Shown piece after piece: positions 36,276 to 45,208 of a stretch of DNA of 64,000 bases. Below the pieces are notes generated by a model, which had not been told where the DNA came from, did not search any database, and was given only the letters and a program-made list of their open reading frames with translations. This DNA is from Halogeometricum sp. S1BR25-6. Its GTDB lineage: Archaea > Halobacteriota > Halobacteria > Halobacteriales > Haloferacaceae. Where the stretch lies: positions 1,736,001 through 1,800,000 of the forward strand of contig NZ_JAMQOP010000001.1 in assembly GCF_031624495.1 (NCBI RefSeq). The letters run 5' to 3'. Positions within the stretch are counted from its first letter, which is position 1, and every line of letters starts with the position of its first letter. Position numbers and translations under genes: made by a program.

Positions 36276-37397
36276 ATGTCGGACTTTTCAGCACGAGTCG
36301 AAGCGGTGTCGATAAGCGGAATCCGAGAGGTGTTCGAGGCCGCCGGGGAGGGGGCGATAAACCTCGGTCTCGGACAACCCGACTTCTCCGCTCCCGAGCA
36401 CGCACGTCGGGCCGCAATCGAGGCCATCCGGGACGGCCGCGCGGACGCCTACACCGAGAACAAGGGGATTTCGTCGCTCCGGGAGGCCATCGCGGCGAAG
36501 CACGAACGCGACCAAGGACTCGACCTGCACCCCGACGATATCATCGCCACGGCGGGCGGGTCCGAGGCCCTGCACATCGCCATGGAGGCTCACGTCGAGT
36601 CGGGCGACGAGGTCATCATCCCCGACCCGGGGTTCGTCTCCTACGACGCCCTGACGAAACTCGCCGACGGGACGCCCGTACCCGTCCCCCTGCGCGACGA
36701 CCTGACGCTCGACCCCGCCGCCGTCGAGGAGGCCATCACCGACGACACCGCGGCGTTCGTCGTCAACAGTCCGGGCAACCCGACGGGCGCGGTGTCGCCG
36801 CCGGAGGACGTCGAGGAGTTCGCCCGCATCGCCGACGAACACGACGTGCTCTGCATCTCCGACGAGGTGTACGAGTACACCGTCTTCGACGGCGAGTTCC
36901 GCTCGCCCGCCGAGTTCGCCGAGACGGACAACGTCGTCGTCGTCAACTCCGCCTCGAAACTGTACTCGATGACGGGGTGGCGCCTCGGGTGGGTGCACGC
37001 CTCCTCGCGGCGAATCGAACGGATGCTCCGCGTCCACCAGTACGCGCAGGCGTGCGCCTCCGCCCCCGCGCAGTTCGCCGCCGAGGCGGCCCTCACCGGT
37101 CCGCAGGACCAAGTCGACGAGATGACCGAGTCGTTCCGCCGCCGCCGCGACATCGTGGTCGAGGGCCTCGAAGACATCGGCCTCACCGTCCCGACGCCGA
37201 CGGGCGCGTTCTACGTGATGCCCGAGGTGCCCGAGGGGTTCGTCGACGAGTGTCTCGAACGCGGCGTCATCGTCGTCCCCGGCGAGGCGTTCGGCGCGCA
37301 CGGCGAGGGGTACGCCCGCCTCTCCTACGCGACCGACGAGGAGTCGCTCCGCGAGGCGTTAGATATCATGGGCGACGCCTACGACGCCGTCGTCTGA
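36276..37397 (+). CDS. aspC: Class I/II PLP-dependent aminotransferase
   Basis: Fold-type I aminotransferase of 373 residues, closest in pattern to archaeal aspartate/aromatic aminotransferases. Motifs are NLGLGQPDFSAPEH near the N-terminus, AGGSEALHIAMEAH (PLP phosphate), NSPGNPTGAV, ISDEVYEYTVFDG and the PLP-lysine in NSASKLYSMTGWRLGW (about 226-241). The C-terminal RLSYATDEESLREAL binds the substrate carboxylate through Arg. A precise substrate (aspartate, aromatic or alanine) cannot be fixed by reading alone. It appears monocistronic. Confidence 0.88.
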   Translation: MSDFSARVEAVSISGIREVFEAAGEGAINLGLGQPDFSAPEHARRAAIEAIRDGRADAYTENKGISSLREAIAAKHERDQGLDLHPDDIIATAGGSEALHIAMEAHVESGDEVIIPDPGFVSYDALTKLADGTPVPVPLRDDLTLDPAAVEEAITDDTAAFVVNSPGNPTGAVSPPEDVEEFARIADEHDVLCISDEVYEYTVFDGEFRSPAEFAETDNVVVVNSASKLYSMTGWRLGWVHASSRRIERMLRVHQYAQACASAPAQFAAEAALTGPQDQVDEMTESFRRRRDIVVEGLEDIGLTVPTPTGAFYVMPEVPEGFVDECLERGVIVVPGEAFGAHGEGYARLSYATDEESLREALDIMGDAYDAVV

Positions 37398-37552
37398 CGG
37401 CGGCGACCGAGCGACGCCGGAGTTCCGCGAGCGCGCAATCACGGAATCAGGCGGGAACCCTAACCACGTAGGGCCGGGAGTGATAGCCGGGTCTCGTCTC
37501 TACGAAAGTACGGTCGAAGGGACAGACAGTCCCTCCGAATCATACAACGACG

Positions 37553-37849
37553 ATGAACGATACAATCGCTACCTTCGCCGACCGCGACCGACGAACCGTG
37601 CTGTCCTGTCTCGACGACCGCCGCGGCACGGTCGACATCGAATCGCTCGCTACGGACGTCGTCGCCGAACGCGAGAGCACGGCCCCCGACGAGGTGGCCG
37701 ACGCGGACCGCGAAACGGCCCTCATCCGCCTCCACCACGTCGACCTGCCGAAACTCGACGAGGCCGGATTCGTCGATTTCGACCACGAAGCCGGCACGGT
37801 CGACCGCCGCGCGAGGCCCGCCCCGACGTCGACCGCGCTCTCGGACTGA
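37553..37849 (+). CDS. DUF7344-type helix-turn-helix protein
   Basis: Small 98-residue protein of a type very common in haloarchaea (DUF7344). It has a wHTH-like fold with RDRRTVLSCLDDRRGTV at the start, an LATDVVAERES segment and the diagnostic RLHHVDLPKLDEAGFVDFD near residue 60-78. Probably a transcriptional regulator or a sensor output module; partners are unknown. It stands alone between the aminotransferase and the YchF-type GTPase gene. Confidence 0.7.
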   Translation: MNDTIATFADRDRRTVLSCLDDRRGTVDIESLATDVVAERESTAPDEVADADRETALIRLHHVDLPKLDEAGFVDFDHEAGTVDRRARPAPTSTALSD

Positions 37850-38037
37850 ACGCGTCGAGGTAGACTTATACCGTATCGGCGCGGAGTAGTAATCGGCCGG
37901 GACGTACGCAGGACTCTGCCATGGACACGTAGGTCCTCACATCCCCGGTTTTCGAGAACGTTACCCCGCGAGCGGCGCGTTCGACCGATTTCGTTCCGGT
38001 ACCGTAGACCTCCGAGCGGCGGCCCCGCCGCGTCACC

Positions 38038-39213
38038 TCAGTTCGCGGTGCTGACTATCTTTATCACGTCGCCCTCGTCCAGTTCGTAGTCCTCGGAGAT
38101 GCGGCGGGCCGACCGCGCGTCCACCGCGTGGAGGTAGCCCTCGCCGATGTCCGAGTGAACGGCGTACGCGAGGTCCGCCGGCGTCGACCCGCGTTCGAGG
38201 AGGAAGGCGTCCGGGAGCATCTCGCCGGTGCCGTCGGTCCACTTCGTCTCGTTCTGGACGGGATAGGCGGTCACCATGTCGAGCACGTCGTAGACGGCGG
38301 TGTTGATGGCCTCCTGTACGCCGGTCCCGCTGTTCGATTCGACTACCTCGCGTATCTTCTCTAACCCCGTCGCCTGCGCGTCGCTCACGTCGCCGACGAT
38401 GTCGAAGCCGTCGTCGCCGGGGAGGTAGTCGACGACGCCGGCCTCGGCGGCCTTCCGCAGGGCGAGTTCGCCGTCAGCGGTGGCGGCGACGACGGGTTTG
38501 TCCGTCTCGCGCAGGCGTTCGAGGTTCTCCGGGGGCGCGATGTCGGCCTTGTTGGCGACGAGGACGATGGGCTTCGTCCGCGCGCGCACGTCGCTCGCGA
38601 GGGCCTCGCGGTGCTCGTCGGTCCACTGTTTCGGGTCCTCGGGGTACTCCAAGGCGCGCAGGGAGGCCGCCACGTCGTACTCCGTCGCGCCGAACCCCGT
38701 CAGCATCTCCGAGAGCGCCTCGTCGATGTCGAAGTCGGGCGACCGGGACTTGCGGACGACCGACTCCCAGTTCTTCTCGATGATGCCGGCGAGCCACTGC
38801 TCTAACTCCTCCTCGACGAAGTCCGCTTCCTCGACGGGGTCGTACGTCCCGACCTCGACGGGTTCGCCTTCTTCGTTGGTGCTGCCGGAGGCGTCGACGA
38901 CGGCGAGGATGACGTCGGCGTTCGTGAGGGCGTCGAGGAACTGGTTGCCCAGCCCCCGACCCTCGTGCGCGCCGGGGACGAGGCCGGCCACGTCGAGGAG
39001 TTCGACGCCGACGTAGCGCACGCCGCCCTCGCAGTTGCCGCAGCGTTCGTCCCGGTCGAGGCAGGGACACCGCGTTCGGGCGTAACTGACCCCTCGATTG
39101 GGGTCGATGGTCGTGAACGGGTAGTTCCCCACGTCGACGTCCGCCAGCGTCGCCGCCTTGTAGAAGGTTGACTTGCCCGCGTTGGGCTTGCCAGCGAGAG
39201 CGACAGAGAGCAT
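38038..39213 (-). CDS. Redox-regulated ATPase/GTPase of the YchF/OBG family
   Basis: OBG-type P-loop NTPase (391 residues) associated with ribosomes and translation control. Walker A is AGKPNAGKSTFYKA (7-20), G3 is DVAGLVPGAHEG, G4 is NKAD and the C-terminal TGS domain ends YELDEGDVIKIVSTAN. An insert with CPCLDRDERCGNCEGG (about 49-64) holds four cysteines in a possible zinc site, typical of the archaeal members. It is convergent with nothing nearby; the 188 nt to the upstream-coordinate DUF7344 gene show no gene. Confidence 0.9.
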   Translation of the reverse strand: MLSVALAGKPNAGKSTFYKAATLADVDVGNYPFTTIDPNRGVSYARTRCPCLDRDERCGNCEGGVRYVGVELLDVAGLVPGAHEGRGLGNQFLDALTNADVILAVVDASGSTNEEGEPVEVGTYDPVEEADFVEEELEQWLAGIIEKNWESVVRKSRSPDFDIDEALSEMLTGFGATEYDVAASLRALEYPEDPKQWTDEHREALASDVRARTKPIVLVANKADIAPPENLERLRETDKPVVAATADGELALRKAAEAGVVDYLPGDDGFDIVGDVSDAQATGLEKIREVVESNSGTGVQEAINTAVYDVLDMVTAYPVQNETKWTDGTGEMLPDAFLLERGSTPADLAYAVHSDIGEGYLHAVDARSARRISEDYELDEGDVIKIVSTAN

Positions 39214-39271
39214 GGTCGATGATGGAGAGACGGTCGGAACATCCTTTCGGTCCCCGCGGTCGGCCGACCGT

Positions 39272-40180
39272 TCAGACGCGCGGGAGGCGGTGGCGGAACC
39301 GCCAGACCAATCCGCCGAGGAGGGCGACGGGCAGGACGAACGCGAGGACGTACGGAAGCGCGTAGGCGGCGCCGACGACGAGGGCGCGGGCGACGACGAA
39401 GACGCCGTCGACGGACTGGAGGAACGCCGAGACGACCGGCGTGTCGTACCAGCGGTCCGGCGCGATGCGGTTCGGCGTCGGCCGCGGTTCGTTCAGTCGG
39501 ACGGTCAGGGTGGAGTAGGCGACGCGGTCCTCCAGACTCTGCTTTTGCGCCTCCAGTCGCTCTATCTCCCCCTGCACGTCGGAGAGTTCCCGTTGGACCG
39601 CCAGCACGTCTTCGGTCGTGTTCGCCTCCTCGTACAGGTCGCGGAGTTGGTCGCGTTGCGCGCGGAGGTTCTCCAGTCTCGCCTCCAAATCGACGAGACG
39701 GTCGGTCACGTCCTCGGTGTTCGTCTCGACCACCCGCACGTCGCCTTCGGCCTTCGCATCCTCGACCAACGCGTCGAACTCCTCGGCGGGGACGCGCAGG
39801 ACGAGTCGACCGGTCGTGTACGTCTCGTTGCCGACGCTGTGTCGCTCTTGTGAGGTGTCGGAGACGTACCCGCCGTACCCCTGCACGGCGGCGGTGAGGT
39901 TCGCTTTCGAGGCGTCGAAGGCGTCGACTTCGACGGCGACGGTTCCGGTCTTGATGAGTTGTCGGGTCTGGACGTTCGCCTGCGCGGACGCGTCGCCGCC
40001 CGACCCCGACCCGCCGGACCCGCCCGTCGACTCGGCCGCCGCGGCCTCCGTGGCGGCCCCACCGTCGGCCACTTGGGTGCTCATACCGCCGCTGTCGCCG
40101 CCGTTCGCCGCCCCGTTGCACCCGGCGAGGGCGACGAGGACGACGACGCAGACGAGCACGAGGGTTCGTCGCTGTGACAT
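39272..40180 (-). CDS. DUF4349 lipoprotein
   Basis: Membrane-anchored protein of 302 residues. It has a lipoprotein signal (LVLVCVVVLVALAGCNG, cysteine at about 21), a Gly/Ser/Ala-rich linker (24-68), the DUF4349 core (QTRQLIKTGTVAVEVDAF; YVSDTSQERHSV) with a long coiled coil (about 155-215, DVTDRLVDLEARLENLRAQR) and a C-terminal transmembrane helix (about 262-290). The family is of unknown function, placed outside the cell with a membrane-proximal coiled coil. It lies 78 nt downstream of the bactofilin-like gene on the same strand, with a TATA-like CTTTTTGATA in the gap. Confidence 0.85.
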   Translation of the reverse strand: MSQRRTLVLVCVVVLVALAGCNGAANGGDSGGMSTQVADGGAATEAAAAESTGGSGGSGSGGDASAQANVQTRQLIKTGTVAVEVDAFDASKANLTAAVQGYGGYVSDTSQERHSVGNETYTTGRLVLRVPAEEFDALVEDAKAEGDVRVVETNTEDVTDRLVDLEARLENLRAQRDQLRDLYEEANTTEDVLAVQRELSDVQGEIERLEAQKQSLEDRVAYSTLTVRLNEPRPTPNRIAPDRWYDTPVVSAFLQSVDGVFVVARALVVGAAYALPYVLAFVLPVALLGGLVWRFRHRLPRV

Positions 40181-40258
40181 TATGGACGGACGTACGGCGA
40201 CCTATCAAAAAGAGGTACCGTAGACTCAAGCGGGCGTTTCAGTCTGGGTCGGACGACC

Positions 40259-41110
40259 TCACTCCGCGTCGCGGGAGACGTCGGCGCGGACGATTCGCAT
40301 ATCGCCCTTCGCGCGCATCGTCCCGTCGACGGCGGCGTCCTCGTGGAGTTCGAGTTCCGCGCAGGAGACGTCGCCGAGGACGCGCGCCCCCGACGCGATG
40401 GTGACGGTGCCGTCCCGCGTCGTCACGTCGCCGTGGACGCGGGTGCCGGACCCGACTGAGATGTCCCCTCGGGCGCGGAGACTGCCGAAGATGTTGTCGT
40501 CCTCGCCGACGGTGATGGATTCGGCGCGGATGTTGCCGTGCAGGCGGCAGTTGTCGCCGACGACGGCGGGCGTCGACGCCTGCCACGCGTCGTCCGAGAC
40601 GGTCGAACCGCGCGGGATGACCAAGGGGTCGACGTCGCCGTCGCCCGAGAGTGACTCGGCGAGTTCGTCCGCCGTCTCGTTCTCGCCTAATCGAAGGAGT
40701 TGCGAGAGAACGATGAAGTAGAAGACGAGCGTCGGAACCGGGTTTCGAATCACGATCCAACCGCTGGCCTCGAACCCCTCCTCGATGTCGACGTCGTCGC
40801 CGATGTCCAAGTCGCCGGAGACCATGAGGCGGCCGCCGATGTGGACGCGTTCGCCGAGGTAGGCGTCCTGCCCGACGAGGACGTTGCCGGCCACGTCGCA
40901 CCAGACGTCGAGGCGGCAGTCGCCCTCCGCCTCGATGTCGCCGCCGAACTGCACCCGTTCGCCGGCGACCACGTTCCGGCCGCGGACCCCGAACTCGACG
41001 GTGCTCTGTCCCCCGACGACCACGTCGCCGTCGGTCACCAATGCGCGTTCTTCGACGGTGGTGCCGTCGGGTATCTCGAGGGCATCGAGCGGGTCCGAAC
41101 CGAGTGACAC
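40259..41110 (-). CDS. Polymer-forming cytoskeletal (bactofilin-like) protein
   Basis: A 283-residue protein with two right-handed beta-helix blocks of the bactofilin/polymer-forming type: about 25-115 (repeats such as VLVGQDAYLGERVHIGG) and about 180-272 (ITVGEDDNIFGSLRARGDIS). They are separated by a hydrophobic, probably membrane-embedded segment (about 118-140, NPVPTLVFYFIVLSQLL). Bactofilin homologues (halofilins) have been linked to cell shape in Haloferax; whether this is an orthologue is not known. Expected to self-assemble at the cytoplasmic membrane. The DUF4349 lipoprotein gene follows on the same strand. Confidence 0.75.
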   Translation of the reverse strand: MSLGSDPLDALEIPDGTTVEERALVTDGDVVVGGQSTVEFGVRGRNVVAGERVQFGGDIEAEGDCRLDVWCDVAGNVLVGQDAYLGERVHIGGRLMVSGDLDIGDDVDIEEGFEASGWIVIRNPVPTLVFYFIVLSQLLRLGENETADELAESLSGDGDVDPLVIPRGSTVSDDAWQASTPAVVGDNCRLHGNIRAESITVGEDDNIFGSLRARGDISVGSGTRVHGDVTTRDGTVTIASGARVLGDVSCAELELHEDAAVDGTMRAKGDMRIVRADVSRDAE

Positions 41111-41208
41111 ACTCCCTTGTGACGCGTCCTCCGTTATAAGCGCCCCGCAAGACGGAGGGCTGACGCCGGGGGGACGGGCTTTTGTAGGTCCCCGGACTAT
41201 CCTGCGTT

Positions 41209-41409
41209 ATGACGGTTTTGTCGTTCGACGACAAAGGCGTGGACGTCGAGTACGAGGGGACCGAGTTCCGCCTCGAAAAGGCGCTCATCGAGGACGCCAC
41301 CGAGAAGTCCTACCCCGACGTCACCGACCACGAAGTACTGCAAATCGTCGAGAAGAACCCCGCGCTCAGCGGCGAACCGCGCCGCATCCGAGATATCCTG
41401 AACACCTGA
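41209..41409 (+). CDS. DUF5800 small protein
   Basis: Small acidic 66-residue protein, MTVLSFDDKGVDVEYEGTEF at the start and GEPRRIRDILNT at the end, matching the haloarchaeal DUF5800 pattern. It has no signal, metal motif or membrane segment. Function is unknown. It is divergent from the bactofilin-like gene and convergent with the next small acidic protein gene. Confidence 0.75.
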   Translation: MTVLSFDDKGVDVEYEGTEFRLEKALIEDATEKSYPDVTDHEVLQIVEKNPALSGEPRRIRDILNT

Positions 41410-41450
41410 CCTCGACTCCGCCGGGGGCCGGCGGCGCCGGCGCCGTCCGC

Positions 41451-41807
41451 CTAACTCAGCCCTCGGTCGTCGGGTCGCTCTTCGAGTTCCCCGGCGCGGT
41501 CGATGAGGTAGTCCATGAGACGCTTCGCCGAGTCCTCGACGGTCTGTAGGTCGTCGTCCGAGCGGCCGCTGACGCGGACCGAGAGCTGATAGAGGCCGAG
41601 TTCGACGTTCGGGACGGTGTCGTCGGAGCCGTCCGATAGCTCGGCGTCCCGTCCGTCCTCGCCGTCGGCCGCGTTCTCCCCGCCGTCGGCCTCCGCGGAG
41701 TCCGGTCGCTCCCCGGTGTCGCCTTCTTCCTCGCCCGCACCCTCGTCGACGTCGGCCGTCTCCCCCTCGGGGTCGACGGCCTCCTCGGAGTCCGCGTCGT
41801 CGGTCAT
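41451..41807 (-). CDS. Acidic hypothetical protein with structured C-terminal domain
   Basis: A 118-residue protein whose first 65 residues are extremely rich in Asp, Glu and Gly (probably disordered). The rest is a compact alpha/beta segment (VELGLYQLSVRVSGRSDDDL, AKRLMDYLIDRAGELEE). I do not recognise the family. It is transcribed toward the DUF5800 gene and lies 76 nt downstream of the RNase H-like gene's stop, in the same direction. Function is unknown. Confidence 0.6.
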   Translation of the reverse strand: MTDDADSEEAVDPEGETADVDEGAGEEEGDTGERPDSAEADGGENAADGEDGRDAELSDGSDDTVPNVELGLYQLSVRVSGRSDDDLQTVEDSAKRLMDYLIDRAGELEERPDDRGLS

Positions 41808-41883
41808 GTGCGCCGCCTATCGCCCGTGGTACAAAAGTACTCTCGTCTCCGCTCTCGCCGACCGGTGGCTCCGACTCCCCTCC

Positions 41884-42678
41884 TCACCGCTCGGCCGGGG
41901 AGCGGGTCGAATCGGCGTTCGTGCCGTCGACGAACGGGCCGAGCGAGTCGGCGTGCAGCGAGTCGGCGACGATGTCCATCAGGTTCGCCAGGTTGGCAGT
42001 GTCGTCGCGGTTGTACGAGACGAGGGTGTCGAGGGCGTCCTCGTCGCCATCGCGCTCGTACCGGTGCCAGAGTCGCACCGCGTCGCGGCCCGAGAGGTCA
42101 GGTCTGTCGCGGTCGATGCCGACCTCCTTCTCGATGGACTTCAGCCCGCCCGTCAGGTCGAGGCGGCGGCAGGGGTACATCAGGTCGACGTGCGGCGCGT
42201 CGACGGAGATATCGAAGTTCTCCTCCAGGAAGGGAACGTCGAAGCGCTTGCCGTTGAACGAGGCGACGAGGGCGGCGTCCGCGAACTGCTCGCGGAGGCG
42301 TTCGGCGGTCAAGTCCTCGCCGCGGACGAGCGTCGTCGTTTCGCCGTCGCGGTGGAAGGAGACGGTGGTCACGTCGTTGCTCGCGGCGTCGAGTCCGGTC
42401 GTCTCGATGTCGAAAAAGCAGGTGTCCTCGCGGAAGTTCTCGTAGAGGCGCCAGCGCTCGCCCGAGGGGAACACCTCGCCGAAGTAGTGCGCGTCGCCGT
42501 CGTCGAGTCGTTCGAGCGAGTCGGCGACGAACGTCTCGATTCGCTCGCCCGTCTTCTCGCCTACCGGCGCCGACCGCGGGTCGAACGCCTCCCACGTCAG
42601 GACGCCCTCCTCCCACAGGCCCCGTTCGGTCCGTTCGCCCACGCCGCGGACGGGGATGAAACTGTTCTCGATACGCAT
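41884..42678 (-). CDS. RNase H-like 3'-5' exonuclease domain protein (YprB-like)
   Basis: A 264-residue protein with a short N-terminal helical part containing a helix-hairpin-helix-like GVGERTERGLWEEGVLTWEA and a DnaQ-type nuclease core: CFFDIETTGLDAASNDV (about 92-108, DxE), ASFNGKRFDVPFLEEN (motif II) and YNRDDTANL (motif III with Asp). This pattern matches the YprB/RNase_H_2 family of DNA or RNA exonucleases. ATG 42678 is preferred over upstream in-frame starts. It is divergent from the SRAP gene with 133 nt between; together they suggest DNA damage processing. Confidence 0.82.
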   Translation of the reverse strand: MRIENSFIPVRGVGERTERGLWEEGVLTWEAFDPRSAPVGEKTGERIETFVADSLERLDDGDAHYFGEVFPSGERWRLYENFREDTCFFDIETTGLDAASNDVTTVSFHRDGETTTLVRGEDLTAERLREQFADAALVASFNGKRFDVPFLEENFDISVDAPHVDLMYPCRRLDLTGGLKSIEKEVGIDRDRPDLSGRDAVRLWHRYERDGDEDALDTLVSYNRDDTANLANLMDIVADSLHADSLGPFVDGTNADSTRSPAER

Positions 42679-42811
42679 GTCTCCAACCGGGGGACGGCGA
42701 CGCCTAAACCCTTCGAGTGGGTGCGGGTCGAACCCGCCCGACTGCGGACGGCAGCGGGCGGTTCCCCGGACCGACCGCACCGTTTTCACCGCCGCGCGCG
42801 TAGCGGGGAGC

Positions 42812-43516
42812 ATGTGTGGCCGGTACAGCCTGTTCACCCCGGCGGAGGAGCTAGAAGCGCGGTTCGACGCCGCGTTCGAGACGCCGCCGGACCCGCGGTA
42901 CAACTGCGCGCCGGGGCAGGAACTCCCCGTTGTAGCGAACGACGACCCCGACGCCTTCCGGTCGCTGACGTGGGGACTCGTCCCCTCGTGGGCCGACGAC
43001 CGGTCGGGCGGCGTCATCAATGCGCGGGCGGAGACGGTGCGCGAGAAGCCGAGTTTCCGCGAGGCGTTCGAGCGCCGGCGCTGTCTCGTCCCCGCCGACG
43101 GCTTCTACGAGTGGGTGAGTACGGAGAGCGGGAAACAGCCCTACCGGGTCGCCTTCGAGGACGACCGGCCGTTCGCGATGGCGGGACTCTGGGAGCGCTG
43201 GAAGCCGGAACAGACCCAGACCGGCCTCGGCGACTTCGCCGGCGGGGGGAGCGCCGAGGACGCCGAGGCGGAGGTGCTGGAGACGTTCGCCGTCGTCACC
43301 GCCGAACCGAACGACCTCGTCTCCGACCTCCACCACCGGATGTCGGTCATCCTCGCGCCCGAGGAGGAGGAGACGTGGCTCCGCGGGGACGGCGAGGAGG
43401 CTGCGTCGCTGCTCGATACGTTCCCCGACAGGGAGATGCGCGCGTACCCCGTCTCGACGCGGGTGAACAGCCCCGCGAACGACGACGCCGACATCGTCGA
43501 ACCGGTCGACGGCTGA
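42812..43516 (+). CDS. SRAP-domain protein (HMCES/YedK-like abasic-site shield)
   Basis: SRAP family protein of 234 residues that covalently crosslinks to abasic sites in single-stranded DNA. The processed catalytic cysteine is C2 (MCGRYSLFTP). Other conserved residues are N31 in YNCAPG, N70 and R72 in INARAE, E100 in GFYEW and H175 in the LHHRM motif. All are intact, so it should be active. Homologues protect abasic sites during replication and are often SOS-linked. It is divergent from an RNase H-like exonuclease gene with a short shared control region. Confidence 0.93.
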   Translation: MCGRYSLFTPAEELEARFDAAFETPPDPRYNCAPGQELPVVANDDPDAFRSLTWGLVPSWADDRSGGVINARAETVREKPSFREAFERRRCLVPADGFYEWVSTESGKQPYRVAFEDDRPFAMAGLWERWKPEQTQTGLGDFAGGGSAEDAEAEVLETFAVVTAEPNDLVSDLHHRMSVILAPEEEETWLRGDGEEAASLLDTFPDREMRAYPVSTRVNSPANDDADIVEPVDG

Positions 43517-43558
43517 GCGTCGGCGTTCGGGCGGCGGGAGGAATCAGTCGACCCTGCC

Positions 43559-44869
43559 TCAGGCCGTCGCCGGGTTCGGCGGCCGGGTTCGGTTCGACGA
43601 CCGCACTTCGGTGAACTCGACGGTAACGGCGACGTTCCGCCCGGTCGCGCGTTCGACCTGCCGCTCTAACCGCCCGGCGAGGTCCGGATAGGAGTGGTTC
43701 GAGGTCCGACCGACCATGACGGTAATACTCGTGGGTTCGCGCTCCAGCGAGGTGCCGACGTAGCCGACCTGTACGCCGGACAGCGAGAGGTTAGCGTACT
43801 CCGGTTGCTCGAACGTCGCCTCTACCTCTTGGTTGACCGACCGGGCGAAGGCGACGCTCGCGCCGGTGAGGTAGCCGGTGGCGACGAGGGAGACGAGGAG
43901 GACGAGGAGCGTCCCGTAGACGGCCATCCGGTTGTCGGGGGAGATGGACTTCCGGAACGACTCGCTCTCCTCGCGCCAGTCCGGGACGTAGCCCATCACC
44001 CGGAGGGTGACGAACACGCCGAGGTTGATGGCGAGGATGTTGACCAACAGCAGGAGGAACGCCCCCGTCGCGAGGAGCGGGGACGCCCACGCGATGCCGA
44101 GTCCGGCGGCCGCGGCGGAGGGAATCAGGGCGGCCGCTATCATCACGCCGATGATGGCCGTCGACTGCTCGGTCGTGTAGCCGAACGCCCCGACGATGCC
44201 CGCGATGACCGCGCCCGTCGTCGAGAGGAACGTCGGCGCCAGTCTGACGCCGACGAGCTCTATCTGCGACGGTTCGAGCGTCGCGGGGACGAACCCCGCC
44301 CACTGGAGGAACACGCCGAACACCGTCGCGCCCGCGATGGCGATGCCGAGACTGAGAAACTGCTCTCTGACGCTGGCGACGAACATCTCCCAGTCGTTCA
44401 GGAGGGCGCCGGCGGGGGCGGCGAGCGCGGAACTCGCCTGCGGGGCGATGATCATCGCCCCGATGATGAGCGCGGGTTGGTCGAGCAGCAGTCCCGCGGC
44501 GGCCGCGAGGACGCTCAGCACCGTCCCCACGTAGTAAATTTGATACGGCCACTGCATCTCGCGGACCTTCGCGTGGAGTTCCTCCTTCGAGAGCTTTCTG
44601 ACCGTCGCGGAGTAGCGCTCGCGGAGCCCCTCGTACTGGGACATCTCCACCGTCTCGGCCTTCGTCACAACCGTGTAGGACTCCTCGTCGACGTCGGCCT
44701 CTTCGAGGCCTTCGAGCACCGTGGAGACGGCGGCTGTCGGGACGGGGAGCATGAAGAACGTCTCGTCGCCGTCGCGCGGTATCGTCACGTAGTCGATGTC
44801 GTTGTCGTCGAGGACGGGGACCACTTCGTCCCGCTTGTCCGCAGAGACAGAGAGATGGAGTTCTCGCAT
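43559..44869 (-). CDS. DUF389 / TIGR00341 membrane protein, copy 3
   Basis: Third DUF389 paralogue in the window, 436 residues. It has an N-terminal soluble domain (MRELHLSVSADKRDEVVPVL), a membrane core with LIIGAMIIAPQASSALAAPA and GVMIAAALIPSAAAAGLGIA, and a C-terminal soluble part (residues about 345-436, including VGRTSNHSYPDLAGRLER). It is shorter than the other two because it lacks the acidic insert and terminal tail. The N-terminal domain begins differently (REL instead of RLI), so it may belong to another subgroup. It is divergent from the DUF4177 gene. Function is unknown. Confidence 0.85.
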   Translation of the reverse strand: MRELHLSVSADKRDEVVPVLDDNDIDYVTIPRDGDETFFMLPVPTAAVSTVLEGLEEADVDEESYTVVTKAETVEMSQYEGLRERYSATVRKLSKEELHAKVREMQWPYQIYYVGTVLSVLAAAAGLLLDQPALIIGAMIIAPQASSALAAPAGALLNDWEMFVASVREQFLSLGIAIAGATVFGVFLQWAGFVPATLEPSQIELVGVRLAPTFLSTTGAVIAGIVGAFGYTTEQSTAIIGVMIAAALIPSAAAAGLGIAWASPLLATGAFLLLLVNILAINLGVFVTLRVMGYVPDWREESESFRKSISPDNRMAVYGTLLVLLVSLVATGYLTGASVAFARSVNQEVEATFEQPEYANLSLSGVQVGYVGTSLEREPTSITVMVGRTSNHSYPDLAGRLERQVERATGRNVAVTVEFTEVRSSNRTRPPNPATA

Positions 44870-44986
44870 TCGACTAGACGTACCGCCCAGACGGGGGCTA
44901 GCCTTCTGCCTCCATAAACCAGCATTTTAACCGGGGCGGTTCTCGGCGGCCCCAATTCGCTTATCGTCCGGTGACGAACGCCGTCT

Positions 44987-45208
44987 GTGTCACCGAACGA
45001 GACGCGAACGTGGGAGTACCGAACGCTCCGCCCGCCGCGCGAGGAGACGAAAAAGGAGACGAGCGACCCGACCGAGAAGCTGAACGAACTCGGGGCGGAC
45101 GGGTGGGAACTCGCTGACACGCTGGACTACGTCGGAGGTGGAACGAAGTACATCGTGCTGAAGCGACCCGCCGACGGCGAGTCCGACGAGGAGACCGGTG
45201 ATGAGTGA
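44987..45208 (+). CDS. DUF4177-like small protein
   Basis: Small 73-residue protein starting at GTG 44987, with TWEYRTLRPP at the start and a LNELGADGWELADTLDYVGG segment typical of DUF4177, and a charged tail. Its stop codon overlaps the start of the next membrane protein gene by 8 nt, so they form an operon and are probably co-translated. Function of the family is unknown; the coupling hints at an accessory subunit of the membrane protein. Confidence 0.75.
   Translation: MSPNETRTWEYRTLRPPREETKKETSDPTEKLNELGADGWELADTLDYVGGGTKYIVLKRPADGESDEETGDE

Noticed and set aside
42723-42737. GCGGG-TCGAA-CCCGC inverted repeat, considered as a tRNA T-arm
   Set aside because: The loop is five bases long and there is no acceptor, D or anticodon stem around it; it is a simple palindrome between the SRAP and RNase H-like genes.
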